Part shown: positions 7,310 through 15,300 of the stretch, in pieces | Layout: the number at the start of each line of letters is the position of its first letter | How positions within the stretch are numbered: position 1 is the first letter of the stretch | Assembly: GCA_023428245.1 (NCBI GenBank) | Contig: JAEYYX010000109.1 | Coordinates: 1 to 21,637, forward strand | From: Pseudomonadota bacterium | GTDB lineage: Bacteria > Myxococcota_A > Polyangia > Polyangiales > Polyangiaceae | DNA: 21,637 nt | Reading direction: 5' to 3' | The notes under the pieces: generated by a model | Database searches by the model: none | Seen by the model: the letters and a program-made list of their open reading frames with translations, nothing else | Told to the model about the DNA's origin: nothing | Position numbers and translations under genes: made by a program

Positions 7310-7924
7310 TCATTTGAGCTGAAGCGCGGCGGACAAGACGTAATCATTCTTCACTGCCATCTGATGACAGCTGTTGCAGCTTCCCATCGGGTCGCCGCCG
7401 TAGCCTTCACCGTCAGGCGCTCCGACCCCTCGCCAACCGATCGCTACCCCCTTGTCCCCCTCTTCCAGCTCGAACCACTCCCACCCCATCGCCCCCTCCG
7501 CGTTGAAACCTCCGCCGCGTTTGACCATGGCGAAGACCTTGTTCGAAGAAGCTGGTTCCGTTTTCGCTGAGAGGTTCTCCTTGACGATGATGGTACCGAC
7601 GGGAAACTCCTTCGCCCCTCGCTTCGGGATGGAGTTCACATAAGCGACCAGCTTCCCGCCCGGATGGGTCTCGCTTTGAGCTGGCCTTTCGCCGAGATCG
7701 ATCCGTCCGAAGTTGCGAAATCCGGCAAAGTCGCGCGCTAGAGCGATGAAAATCTCCCGCTCAGGAAGCACGTCGACCTGAGGGGCGGGGGATCGGCACG
7801 CGGCAAGTAGAGTCACAGCTATAGCCGACCCTCTCAGCCAACTGCGCAGATGGCTCTGCGGACGAAGACCTCTGCTCGAGGAACGGTTGCGGCGCGCCGT
7901 CAGCCAGCGGTGAGATGAATGCAT
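7310..7924 (-). CDS. Cytochrome P460-family lipoprotein
   Basis: 204 aa. A signal sequence ends in TLLAAC, so C43 is likely lipidated. The unusually long, Arg/Ser-rich n-region (about 32 residues) suggests the true start could be further in. The domain carries FPVGTIIVKENL, MVKRGGGFN and GWEWFELEEG, and near the C-terminus CNSCH (C183, C186, H187), a single c-type heme site, as in cytochrome P460 and cytochrome c'-beta. P460 itself oxidises hydroxylamine using a lysine-crosslinked heme, while relatives bind NO or have unknown roles. I cannot place the crosslinking lysine. It is downstream of the PhoX-like gene on the same strand, with structured spacers between them. Confidence 0.85.
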   Translation of the reverse strand: MHSSHRWLTARRNRSSSRGLRPQSHLRSWLRGSAIAVTLLAACRSPAPQVDVLPEREIFIALARDFAGFRNFGRIDLGERPAQSETHPGGKLVAYVNSIPKRGAKEFPVGTIIVKENLSAKTEPASSNKVFAMVKRGGGFNAEGAMGWEWFELEEGDKGVAIGWRGVGAPDGEGYGGDPMGSCNSCHQMAVKNDYVLSAALQLK

Positions 7925-7939
7925 GATGGAGAGATGGGC

Positions 7940-7969
7940 GGCGGGAGCGGCCTTTCGGCCGCTCCCGCC
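7940..7969. terminator. 13-bp perfect hairpin between two leftward genes
   Basis: Arms GGCGGGAGCGGCC (7940-7952) and GGCCGCTCCCGCC (7957-7969) flank a TTTC loop. It lies 16 bases upstream of the P460 gene start. The stem is strong enough for a terminator or transcript end of the PhoX-like gene, but no U-tract follows on the minus strand. It may instead be a processing or stability element. Confidence 0.5.
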
Positions 7970-7991
7970 TTATGACTTCGACTAAGAAAGA

Positions 7992-8050
7992 GGCGTCGCC
8001 CGAGGACAGAAGCGGGAAGGCTCAAAAACCCGCTTCAAAGAGGCGACGCC
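7992..8050. other. Nested stem-loop after the PhoX-like gene
   Basis: The outer arms GGCGTCGCC (7992-8000) and GGCGACGCC (8042-8050) enclose inner arms GAAGCGGG (8009-8016) and CCCGCTTC (8029-8036), whose loop contains AAAAA. A second near copy of the right arm (AGGCGACGCTGTGG, 8061-8074) repeats 8041-8054 with one mismatch. The structure begins 25 bases past the stop codon on the minus strand and, with the next hairpin, makes a two-domain structured 3' region. Confidence 0.5.
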
Positions 8051-8075
8051 GTGGCTATTTAGGCGACGCTGTGGA

Positions 8076-9887
8076 CTACTCAGCCGCCGCCGGGTCAAAG
8101 AAAGCGAAGAGCTGTCCCCCCGAGACGAGCTCGGTGTCAGCAGAGTGGTGCGCTTGCAAGGCCGAGAGAAACCAGCCGGGACCGAGAAGATGTGATGCGT
8201 CGATGATTCCAGTGCTCTCTTCGTCCTGCGTCAGGAACCCCGAACCTCCGGAACTGAAGAGCGCAGCATCAGCACGGAGCACCTCCACCAAGGTATCCGA
8301 GGCAACGTCGTAGCGCCAGACCTTGCCGAGATGCGCGTTGTTGCCGACGTCCTCCTGGAGATAAACCTGACCGAGACTGCTCACCGCGATGTTGTCAAAC
8401 ATCTTGCCCCCCTCGGTGCCGTCGAGAAGCATCTCGATAGTTCCGCCCAGCTCCGGCCTCGAAGAGTCGACGAAGGCAAGTCGCCACAGCCTGGAGAAGC
8501 CGGAGAAGCTCGCAGTAGTAACGAAGTAGAAGTGATTTGGATTCGTTGAATCCCAAGCGCCGTCCTCAGGCCTCTGGAACTTCGTGACTAGATTTGTATT
8601 GCTCTCCGTATCGAGCTTCGAACCTGTCCAGTTCTCGACGTTGCCGAACTCGTAGGCCTCGAAAGCACTCGTCGGGATCCCAGCAGAGGGATTCTCCACT
8701 GGCTGCCCTACGACCTTCAGCCCGTAAAGCGTACCATTCGTCAGACCTGCGCGGTCCACGGACGATCCCTCAGCGGTCTTTGTCCCCGCGTAGATATAAA
8801 CCTGTCCGCCGCCGCTATCGTCGAGTCCAACGACGACCGTGGAAACTCCGGGCTTGGGATTCGGAACGACATTCTCCCAGCTCGCCTTGCCGAGGCGAGG
8901 GAGCTCGTAGGACGTGCCATCGAGCACGTGAGCCATAACCCGACCTTCATTTCCGGTCTCTTCACCGTTGAAGAAAATGCGTCCGTCAAAGCCCAGTTCG
9001 CTCTCAGCGTCGTAGAGCGCGCTTTCGTCCGGCAGGTCTGCCGAACAGAAGCGCCCGAAGTTCGCAGAAGAGGCGACTTCATAGGACGAGCTCTTGGGAT
9101 TCCAGAGCTGCACCGTCTTGATCAGATCTTCCCCTTTCAGCACCGCAAGATCGGCTTTGCGCACGGTCCACTTCGAAACGAAAGAGCCCTTGCCGCCGTG
9201 AGCGCGCTCGATTCCGTTCGAGTTTCCGAGCTCGTGGTTGACGAGCCAGGTGAACGTGCCGTCCCCGTTGTCAAAAGCCCCCGTACCATCGACGATCCCG
9301 ACGAGACGATAGGGTGAACCGTCGGCCTTCTTTCCGACCGCGTCACCCGCCGTCAAGATCGCCTGGACGCGCACGCCCTCGGACATTGGAACCATGTACG
9401 GCTTCTTGCTGGAAAAGACGCCTCCGCTGAGCGGAGGCCGCTCAGCGGAGGTGTTACCGTGGGCATCATCGAAGTCGATGGCAACCTGCGCTTGGCCATT
9501 GTGGACCATCGACAAGGAGACCTTCGTGACCCGATCCGCTGAAATGCGGGCCGAGACAGCCTCGCTGTACCAAGTCGGTGCTACCTTCTCGCCCAGCTCC
9601 GCGCACTTCACGCCGTAGGCGTCTGCTGAGACCTTGACCCGGCCCACGGGCAGCCCGCTCATCTGAAAGACTTGCTTCTTTCCAGTGGTAACTTCGAACG
9701 CACGCTCATCCGTGCGCTTTCCCGCCACCTCGACGACAAGACAGGATACGTCGGACGGCGCGTTCGTCAGGGCGACCTCGACCTCTCCTACCGCCTCGCT
9801 GTCTCCGTCCTCGTATGAGCTGCAGTTTACCAGAGCCGCTCCCGCCGCGAGCGACAGGATTCCCACAGTGATTGTTCGTTTTCTCAT
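8076..9887 (-). CDS. PhoX/DUF839-type putative lipoprotein
   Basis: 603 aa. The signal reads MRKRTITVGILSLAAGAALV then NCSS; Asn before the Cys is unusual for a lipobox, so lipidation is likely but not certain. Residues ~35-140 form a separate beta domain (EVEVALTNAPSDVSCLVVEV), seen as a carbohydrate/ligand-type module in other secreted proteins. Residues ~190-600 match the PhoX/DUF839 beta-propeller pattern: TWLVNHELGNSNG, RFCSADL, GFDGRIFFNGEETGNEGR, MFDNIAVSSLGQVYLQEDVG and FLTQDEESTG. True PhoX is a Ca/Fe alkaline phosphatase; whether the metal site is intact cannot be judged here. ATG 9887 is chosen because the 58-codon extension is Arg-rich with no signal peptide. It is divergent from the di-heme oxidoreductase. 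Confidence 0.82.
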   Translation of the reverse strand: MRKRTITVGILSLAAGAALVNCSSYEDGDSEAVGEVEVALTNAPSDVSCLVVEVAGKRTDERAFEVTTGKKQVFQMSGLPVGRVKVSADAYGVKCAELGEKVAPTWYSEAVSARISADRVTKVSLSMVHNGQAQVAIDFDDAHGNTSAERPPLSGGVFSSKKPYMVPMSEGVRVQAILTAGDAVGKKADGSPYRLVGIVDGTGAFDNGDGTFTWLVNHELGNSNGIERAHGGKGSFVSKWTVRKADLAVLKGEDLIKTVQLWNPKSSSYEVASSANFGRFCSADLPDESALYDAESELGFDGRIFFNGEETGNEGRVMAHVLDGTSYELPRLGKASWENVVPNPKPGVSTVVVGLDDSGGGQVYIYAGTKTAEGSSVDRAGLTNGTLYGLKVVGQPVENPSAGIPTSAFEAYEFGNVENWTGSKLDTESNTNLVTKFQRPEDGAWDSTNPNHFYFVTTASFSGFSRLWRLAFVDSSRPELGGTIEMLLDGTEGGKMFDNIAVSSLGQVYLQEDVGNNAHLGKVWRYDVASDTLVEVLRADAALFSSGGSGFLTQDEESTGIIDASHLLGPGWFLSALQAHHSADTELVSGGQLFAFFDPAAAE

Positions 9888-10204
9888 GATTCGTTCTCGC
9901 GTTTCTGCCGCCGGTCCCGTTCGGATCGTCCGCGTTCGGAGGCTTCGTGTGTTCACGCTTCGAAACTTACGGGCTCTCCATGCGAAGCTGGTGACTACGC
10001 CACGAAACTTCTGGATCAGTTTCGTGCGTGCCCGGCGGAAACGAGGCTCCGCGCAGGCCACGACGGATGGGTTCGCTTCGTCCCGCAGCAGGTCGCCAAC
10101 TTGCCACCTGAGAGGTGAAGCACTCTTTCATGATGGTTGTGTGACAATTGCGCCGACATTCGTGACGAACTCGAGAGTTGACTTTCACAGACCCAATCCG
10201 CACC
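9888..10204. promoter_or_regulatory. Divergent promoter region of the heme/imelysin cluster
   Basis: About 300 bases between the PhoX-like gene (-) and the di-heme oxidoreductase (+). No gene was seen. It holds two copies of CGAAACTT (9961-9968, 10003-10010), the second inside a long inverted repeat. TTGACT at 10178 could be a -35 box or a TTG start. I did not find a convincing -10 element or Fur box. Confidence 0.5.
10001..10026. promoter_or_regulatory. Inverted repeat, probable operator
   Basis: Arms CACGAAACT and AGTTTCGTG (9 bases each, perfect) are separated by eight bases. The centre-to-centre spacing of about 17 bases is less than two helical turns. Its position between divergent genes fits a shared regulator site. 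The half-site resembles the upstream CGAAACTT copy. Confidence 0.5.
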
Positions 10205-11404
10205 GTGCGCTGGCGCGTGACCCGCTACTTCTTCCCCCTCATCACTGCTTTGATAGCGAGCTCTTGCACGAGCTTCGAATCCGAATCGCACAGCGAAAAC
10301 AGCGCCCTCGTCGTGCGCATCGACCGTGCCGACGTGCCCATCGCAGATTTGTCAGCGCCCTTGGTCGAACGATTCCGGGCAGGGGACGAGCTCTTTGAGA
10401 CGGTCTTTCGGGAGATCGACGGCCTCGGACCGCTCTACGTTCGCGCCTCCTGCAGCGACTGCCACGCGGACGACGGGCGCGGTCCGGGCCTGGTCACTCG
10501 CGTCGGCCGCCTTGACCCGAAGGCGCGCGAAGAATCCCTGCGCGCGCTCTTGCCCTTCGGCGACATGGAGCGCCCTTACGCGCTCGGGTCCGCAAAGCCG
10601 CTGCTCTTCTCCGACGATCTCGGGTTCCGAAAGACACGACGAATGCCACCCGCCGTCTTCGGGCGCGGCTACATCGAGGCCGTCGCCGATCGCTCAATCA
10701 TCGAGAACGCAAAGCGCGCTCGGCGACCCGGGAGTCCCATTTCCGGACGCGTAGCACTCCTCGACCAGGGCCCCGGGACTAGCCCGAAAATTGGGCGTTT
10801 TGGCCTCAAGGCGCGCTCGCCTGATCTCCTCTCCTTCACCGCGGATGCGCTCTTAGGAGACATGGGTCTCACATCCAGCTATCAACCTGTCGAACCGGCA
10901 AACCCGAGCGGCGTCACCGACGACTCGAAGGCGGGACTCGATGTCACCGACGAGCAGGTCGGGCTGCTCGCGGACTACGTGCGACTGCTCGTCCTTCCCG
11001 AGCGAAAGCTGCCTCAGGATCCCCGCGGGGCGCGCCTCTTCGCGACGGTCGAGTGCAGCGAATGCCACGTGCCTTCTCTTCGCACGCGAGCCGACGCAGA
11101 GGTTCCAATGCTCGCCGACATCGACGCGCCGATCTACTCGGACCTCCTGCTCCACGACATGGGAGAGGGGCTGTCGGATGGAATCACTGAAGGAGCCGCG
11201 GGTCCGCGCGAATGGCGCACGGCGCCTTTGATTGGCATGCGTTTTCAGAGCTCATTCCTCCACGACGGACGTGCCCAGAGCGTCCTGGAGGCGATCCTCC
11301 TTCATCGAGGTGAAGGCTCGGAGGCCGCGGACTCGGTCGCCGCTTTTCTCGCGCTCGATGAGGACGATCGCCGCGCTCTGCTCGGCTTCGTTCAAGGACT
11401 TTGA
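10205..11404 (+). CDS. Di-heme oxidoreductase (DHOR, 'thiol oxidoreductase') lipoprotein
   Basis: About 399 aa. It belongs to the di-heme c-type cytochromes annotated as DHOR/thiol oxidoreductase, distant relatives of cytochrome c peroxidase. Two CxxCH sites are visible: CSDCH (C83, C86, H87) and CSECH (C284, C287, H288). Other marks are DGRGPG, RMPPAVFGRGYIEAV, FGLKARSPDLLSF, LLHDMGEGLSDG, EWRTAPLIGM and SFLHDGRA. The signal reads RYFFPLITALIASSC, giving C21 as the probable lipid site. The start is uncertain: TTG 10178, GTG 10205 and GTG 10217 are all in frame and none has a strong binding site. I chose 10205 for its basic n-region. The imelysin gene begins 2 bases after its stop, so the pair should be co-transcribed. 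Confidence 0.88.
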   Translation: MRWRVTRYFFPLITALIASSCTSFESESHSENSALVVRIDRADVPIADLSAPLVERFRAGDELFETVFREIDGLGPLYVRASCSDCHADDGRGPGLVTRVGRLDPKAREESLRALLPFGDMERPYALGSAKPLLFSDDLGFRKTRRMPPAVFGRGYIEAVADRSIIENAKRARRPGSPISGRVALLDQGPGTSPKIGRFGLKARSPDLLSFTADALLGDMGLTSSYQPVEPANPSGVTDDSKAGLDVTDEQVGLLADYVRLLVLPERKLPQDPRGARLFATVECSECHVPSLRTRADAEVPMLADIDAPIYSDLLLHDMGEGLSDGITEGAAGPREWRTAPLIGMRFQSSFLHDGRAQSVLEAILLHRGEGSEAADSVAAFLALDEDDRRALLGFVQGL

Positions 11405-11406
11405 CT

Positions 11407-12453
11407 ATGAAATTCTCACCTTTGGCGTTTTTCATCGTTTTCAGTGCGCTGTCCCCGGCGTGCAGAAAAGACCCTCCTGAGAGAAACCTCGAGACCCTCT
11501 CCCTTTCGATGAAAACGGAGATCCAAAAGGAGCTCAAAGCCTGGGAGGAGGCGAGCCGAGCGCTCGTCGACGCCGCCCCGACGCCAGCTGATCGAGGCTG
11601 GGATGACGAGCAAGATCGCCAGGCTATCGAGAAAATGAGGCGGGCGTGGTTCGAAGCGCGACGGTCCTATGAGCTAATTGAGGGAGCCATCGCGCCCATC
11701 TTTCCTGAGTCTGACGCTGCCACAGACTCGCGCTACGATGACTTTTTGTCTCACATCGGTCCGCAGGGCGACCCGGACCCCTTCGACGACGATGGGATCA
11801 TCGGCATGCACGCTATCGAGCGAATCCTTTGGGCCAATGAAATTCCCGAGGAAGTTGTTCGCTTCGAAAGGGGGTTGCCTGGATACCGGTCGGCTCGTTA
11901 CCCCGAGACGGCGGAGGAAGCTCTCGCGTTCAAAGAAAAGCTCGCCGCACGCCTGGTCCGCGATATCCAAGCCCTGAGAGCTCAGTTTGAGCCGCTCATC
12001 CTCGACCCAGCCTTCGTTTACCAAGGGCTCATCGACCTCGCGATGGAGCAGACCGAGAAGGTCGACCGGGCGGCTACGGGTCAAGAGGAGTCTCGCTACG
12101 CCCAAGCCACGATGCGCGATCTCCGCTCCAACTACGAGGGCTGTCTGAAAGCCTACCAAGTGTTCCAGCCTGAACTCCGCCAAAAGAAGGGAGGAGCCGA
12201 GCTCGATGCACGCGTCTTGGCCGCGTTCGCCCGCCTCGAAGCCGCCTACTCGAAGGTCGAAGGGGATTCCATCCCGCAGCCCCCCATGACTTGGAGCACT
12301 GTTTCCCCGAACCTCGCCCATCGCGAAACGCCCTTTGGCGAACTCTATTTCAGGGTGAAAAGGGAGTCAGATCCCACTCTTGCGGGGTCTCTTGTGAGCG
12401 AGCTCTCGCAGGTTGCCAGAGTGCTGGAGCTACGCGGAGTGATCGTAAACTAG
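11407..12453 (+). CDS. Imelysin/M75-family lipoprotein
   Basis: 348 aa. The signal peptide ends in SPAC, so C19 is the probable lipid anchor. The body is helical, with GMHAIERILW containing the imelysin GxHxxE motif (H135, E138), the putative metal-binding site of the M75/EfeO-imelysin family. Relatives such as EfeO and the Pseudomonas iron-regulated proteins act in periplasmic iron handling; a peptidase role is doubtful in this family. A second helical repeat follows (residues ~200-345). ATG 11407 is preceded by AAGGA at 11394-11398 at good spacing, so I prefer it to TTG 11401. DHOR genes next to imelysin genes are a known pairing in Gram-negative iron loci. Confidence 0.85.
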   Translation: MKFSPLAFFIVFSALSPACRKDPPERNLETLSLSMKTEIQKELKAWEEASRALVDAAPTPADRGWDDEQDRQAIEKMRRAWFEARRSYELIEGAIAPIFPESDAATDSRYDDFLSHIGPQGDPDPFDDDGIIGMHAIERILWANEIPEEVVRFERGLPGYRSARYPETAEEALAFKEKLAARLVRDIQALRAQFEPLILDPAFVYQGLIDLAMEQTEKVDRAATGQEESRYAQATMRDLRSNYEGCLKAYQVFQPELRQKKGGAELDARVLAAFARLEAAYSKVEGDSIPQPPMTWSTVSPNLAHRETPFGELYFRVKRESDPTLAGSLVSELSQVARVLELRGVIVN

Positions 12454-12492
12454 AGCGCATCTCGCGCTCGCCCTTGAGGCGGACGCGAGCGC
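12453..12492. terminator. Alternative hairpins after the imelysin gene
   Basis: GAGCGC/GCGCTC (12453-12458, 12464-12469) and GCGCTCGC/GCGAGCGC (12464-12471, 12485-12492) share an arm and cannot form together. They start in the stop codon in the 122-base gap between convergent genes, where a terminator is expected, but there is no U-tract. Confidence 0.4.
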
Positions 12493-12575
12493 AGCCGTGG
12501 CATTTCTTGGGACGGGTTCTAGTCCTCAGAGCGCCCTAGTTCTTAGGACCTTCGCTCACAGCTTGCTCCCTGGGA

Positions 12576-13433
12576 TCAGTTCTCTCCCAACATCCTTCGC
12601 AGATAGGGGAGATGGAACGAGTTCGGGTAGGCCCTCTCGAAAGACTCGAACCGAGCTCTCGCTTCGTTCAGTCGACCGAGCTTCACGAGCGCCTCGATCG
12701 CGATCACGCTGCGCTCCGTCGCCGCTGCTCCCGAGGGGAACTCGCGAGCGCCTTGCTCCGTCAGGCTGAGCGCGAGCGCAGCATCGCTCCGGAGGGCTCT
12801 CCGCGCCTGATCGACGAGGCGCGCCTCGGCGAGGACTCGTTCGCCCCGACTCGGGCTTACGGAAGGCTCGGCCCTCGGCCTCGATTTCTCGACGGCCGCG
12901 ATCCGCGATCCATTCCCCGCCGAGGTCTCCCGGCGCTCGGATCCGAAGACGGGCGGCAGCGGCAGCGTCGCGCTTCCATCCGCTCCTTCGAGCCCCTCGC
13001 CCGCGCCATCTCCGAGCGGCGCAGCTCCTTCCAGAGCACCGCGACTGACGAGGCCTTCCCCCGACGAAACCTCGTGCGCTCCCTTAGGGGCGAGCTCCAC
13101 ATGCCCCGCGCTCTCGCGGCTCGCCCCCACGCCCGGAAGCAAAGCGCCGCTCGTCCCCAGCTGCCCGCTCACCCAGAGCCCCCCGGCGAGCACCACTGAA
13201 GCAATCCCACCAATAACAAGCTTCACCACTCCTCCTCCGAGGAGCACAGTCCCAGAAGCCCCCGCACCGGGCGCGAGCGAGCTCTCAGCGCCTGACAAAG
13301 GTCCGAGTCCGTCCGCGCCGCCCGTGAGCAGGGCAAGGGTACGCATTTCGTCTACGAAACCCGCCGGAGGAACGTCACCCCGCGCTGCGCGCACCATCTC
13401 ATCGAGCTGTGAGTTCTTTGACGACCCCTTCAT
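12576..13433 (-). CDS. Probable membrane-bound anti-sigma factor with TPR-like tail
   Basis: 285 aa. The N-terminal ~60 cytoplasmic residues lack the HxxxCxxC motif of zinc anti-sigma domains. A glycine/valine-rich segment (VVKLVIGGIASVVLAGGLWV, residues ~70-90) is the only membrane span. A ~110-residue Gly/Ala/Ser/Pro-rich periplasmic linker follows. The C-terminal ~80 residues (SDAALALSLTEQGAREFP, SVIAIEALVKLGRLNEARAR, YPNSFHLPYLRRMLG) read as two or three TPR-like helical hairpins. The ATG overlaps the stop of the ECF sigma gene as ATGA, so the two are translationally coupled. Position and topology are the evidence for an anti-sigma role; sequence alone does not prove sigma binding. Confidence 0.72.
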   Translation of the reverse strand: MKGSSKNSQLDEMVRAARGDVPPAGFVDEMRTLALLTGGADGLGPLSGAESSLAPGAGASGTVLLGGGVVKLVIGGIASVVLAGGLWVSGQLGTSGALLPGVGASRESAGHVELAPKGAHEVSSGEGLVSRGALEGAAPLGDGAGEGLEGADGSATLPLPPVFGSERRETSAGNGSRIAAVEKSRPRAEPSVSPSRGERVLAEARLVDQARRALRSDAALALSLTEQGAREFPSGAAATERSVIAIEALVKLGRLNEARARFESFERAYPNSFHLPYLRRMLGEN

Positions 13434-13954
13434 CGGACGTCTCCTTTCAGAATCTTTGTGAGTTCTTGGCGAGCCCTCCGGAGCCGGGAGTACGCGGTGA
13501 AGAGCGGGCAGCCGACGGTCTCCGCAACCGTGCGCATCTCGAGCTCTTCGATCTCGTGCAAGACGAAAACCTCCCGCTGCTCTTCGGAAAGCTGACTGAG
13601 CGCCGCGCGCAGTCGGACCCGAGCGCGCTGGAGGTCGAGAGTCTGTTCAACGCCGACCTCCAGCGACGGATTCTCTTCGTCCGGGAGCGAGGAGAAGCGT
13701 TGTCTCTGTTTTGTTTGACGACGCCGAGCGTTCCGCGCAACCCCCACACAGATCCCGAACAGCCAAGTCTCGAAGGATGAGTCTCCTCGAAACTCCCCGA
13801 GTCGCCGGTGCACGATCAAAAAGACCTCCTGGCTCGCGTCGGGCAATTCCTGGTCGCTGATCCCAAGGTAACGGAGCGAGCGCCAAACCCGCGCGGCGCT
13901 CTTCTCGATGAGCGGAGTGGAGTTCAGCGCCGTCCCGGAGACCGGGGTGGCCAT
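13430..13954 (-). CDS. ECF RNA polymerase sigma factor
   Basis: 174 aa from ATG 13954. It is an extracytoplasmic-function sigma factor that recruits RNA polymerase to stress or envelope promoters. Region 2 reads RSLRYLGISDQELPDASQEV, then HRRLGEFRGDSSFETWLFGI followed by ARNARRR. Region 4 reads LRAALSQLSEEQREVFVLHE, then AETVGCPLFTAYSRLRRARQ. The frame is open upstream to GTG 14056, which would add 34 residues and overlap the barrel gene by 41 bases. I prefer 13954 because region 2 starts soon after, but neither start has a good binding site. It is the middle gene of a leftward barrel-sigma-anti-sigma unit. The ATGA overlap with the next gene suggests stoichiometric synthesis with its inhibitor. 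Confidence 0.9.
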   Translation of the reverse strand: MATPVSGTALNSTPLIEKSAARVWRSLRYLGISDQELPDASQEVFLIVHRRLGEFRGDSSFETWLFGICVGVARNARRRQTKQRQRFSSLPDEENPSLEVGVEQTLDLQRARVRLRAALSQLSEEQREVFVLHEIEELEMRTVAETVGCPLFTAYSRLRRARQELTKILKGDVR

Positions 13955-14015
13955 GTCGCCGGACAAGAGCGAGATCGCTTGCACCTTCCGTGAGTGTGCG
14001 TCGAGTCCGTTATTG

Positions 14016-15107
14016 TCACCACCAGTGAACGCCCGCACCGATTTCGAGTCCCCCACCGACCACCGAGGATTGGTGAAGGGCCTCGCCCATCAAAGCTCCT
14101 TGATGTACGTACACTGGCCGTACCAAGGGCACGAAGATTCCGGCGTCACAGCGGAAAAATCCCAGGTTAGAGAACTCGTAATCGAAGCGCCCAAACAAAC
14201 CCAGCTCCGGGAGGGCTCGAAAATCGTAGCGTTCGTCCCTACCGCTGGTCGAAATGCTGGCAAGCGCACCCTCGAGAGCCACCGCGAGGCAGGCCCCGAT
14301 CCGAAGGCGCGAGCCATTCGCGCGACAGACCGCGAGGCGCAAGGAGATGGCCTGGAGGGCGAAGCCCGGGTCTGTCCGCGCCGAACTGCCAGGCAGCCTG
14401 TACCCGAGAGAGAGGTCGAGGTCGTACTTCGGGGGGAGGCGAAGCGTACAGGCTTGCCGCGCCACGGCCGTCGGGCCCGGGGCAAACCCAGCGACGATCC
14501 CTGCGCTCAGCCCGCACCGAAAATCCGGAGGGATCAGGGGCGGCGCCGGCTTCTCGGGGCCTTCGCTCATCGGCTCCGGTGATTCCTCCGCGGGCGGTGC
14601 CGACGCGCGGCCCTCCCGCTCCCGCACGTAAGGCTCGAGCAAGACAGTGACGACCATCGGCAAAAGGGCCCGATGGTCGGCGCAATCCTGACTCTCCGAG
14701 CGCAGCTCGCGACTCCCGACGAGCTCCCCCGTAAGCTGGTTTTTGAGCGTGATCTGGAGGCCTGTAAACTGCTCACTGCGGCTCACGGCGAGCACATAGG
14801 TTGCGCCGCGCTCGAGAAAGACGCGCCTTTCGAGGCGCTCCTCGACGTCGCTCCGCACGCTCGCGAGATCGAGGCAGGCAGGAGTCTCGTCGAACGAGAG
14901 CTCGACAAACGGATCAGCGGGAGGCGCGTCGGCTTCCAGCGGCGCGGCCAAGGCTCCCGAACAAAAAGCGACGAGTCCCCCGAACGCCCCTCTCCAGGCC
15001 ACCCGCCTTGCCTTCACCTGCGCGACTATCGAGCGACGCGACGCTCCTTTCAAGGGCGCACGGAAAAAGGTCAGAACCGGGAGCGTGTCCGGCGCAGCAT
15101 CTCTCAT
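14016..15107 (-). CDS. Secreted protein with predicted outer-membrane beta-barrel
   Basis: Up to 363 aa. A GTG at 15017 would remove 30 residues and leave a clean signal peptide (ARRVAWRGAFGGLVAFCSGALAA, cleavage after ALAA); the longer start at 15107 buries it, so the shorter start is likely. Residues ~60-165 form a globular region with two or three Cys and the motif LLPMVVTVLLEPYV. A Pro/Glu-rich linker (~170-190) leads to a C-terminal part made of alternating strands (CGLSAGIVAGFAP, YDLDLSLGYRLP, LQAISLRLAVCR, LGLFGRFDYEF), ending in aromatic WW as barrel proteins do. No named family. It is upstream of the sigma gene in the same direction. Confidence 0.72.
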   Translation of the reverse strand: MRDAAPDTLPVLTFFRAPLKGASRRSIVAQVKARRVAWRGAFGGLVAFCSGALAAPLEADAPPADPFVELSFDETPACLDLASVRSDVEERLERRVFLERGATYVLAVSRSEQFTGLQITLKNQLTGELVGSRELRSESQDCADHRALLPMVVTVLLEPYVREREGRASAPPAEESPEPMSEGPEKPAPPLIPPDFRCGLSAGIVAGFAPGPTAVARQACTLRLPPKYDLDLSLGYRLPGSSARTDPGFALQAISLRLAVCRANGSRLRIGACLAVALEGALASISTSGRDERYDFRALPELGLFGRFDYEFSNLGFFRCDAGIFVPLVRPVYVHQGALMGEALHQSSVVGGGLEIGAGVHWW

Positions 15108-15290
15108 TCATTCCTCACACTTCAGGGTGCGCCAGGGCCACCCCCAGCCCCTCTCGCCCCGGCCCTCGGAAGCTCAATTTCCCTTTCGGCGGGAATTTTC
15201 GCACAGGAGCGTCCCTTCCGCAGCTTTGCTCGGGTACCCTCTCTTCTCGGTGTTTTTGAGGGGCCAGGCTCGTGTCACCCTCCCTTTCCC
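15108..15290. other. Divergent spacer before the glycosidase operon
   Basis: 183 bases between the barrel gene (-) and GH30 (+), expected to hold both promoters. I found no clear -35/-10 pair. A short dyad, TTCCC/GGGAA (15179-15183, 15191-15195), is the only symmetric element noted. Confidence 0.35.
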
Positions 15291-15296
15291 GGAGGT
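15291..15296 (+). promoter_or_regulatory. Ribosome binding site deciding a TTG start
   Basis: GGAGGT lies four bases before TTG 15301. It is the strongest Shine-Dalgarno site in the window and the reason for starting the GH30 gene at a TTG; no ATG or GTG near the signal peptide is in frame. Confidence 0.65.
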
Positions 15297-15300
15297 TTCC

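Noticed and set aside
10178..10204. TTG at 10178 as start of the di-heme oxidoreductase
   Set aside because: It has no spaced ribosome site and would put extra polar residues before the signal peptide, so GTG 10205 is preferred, though it cannot be excluded.
12510..12560. Short dyad GTCCT/AGGAC between convergent genes
   Set aside because: Only five base pairs with a long loop; expected by chance.
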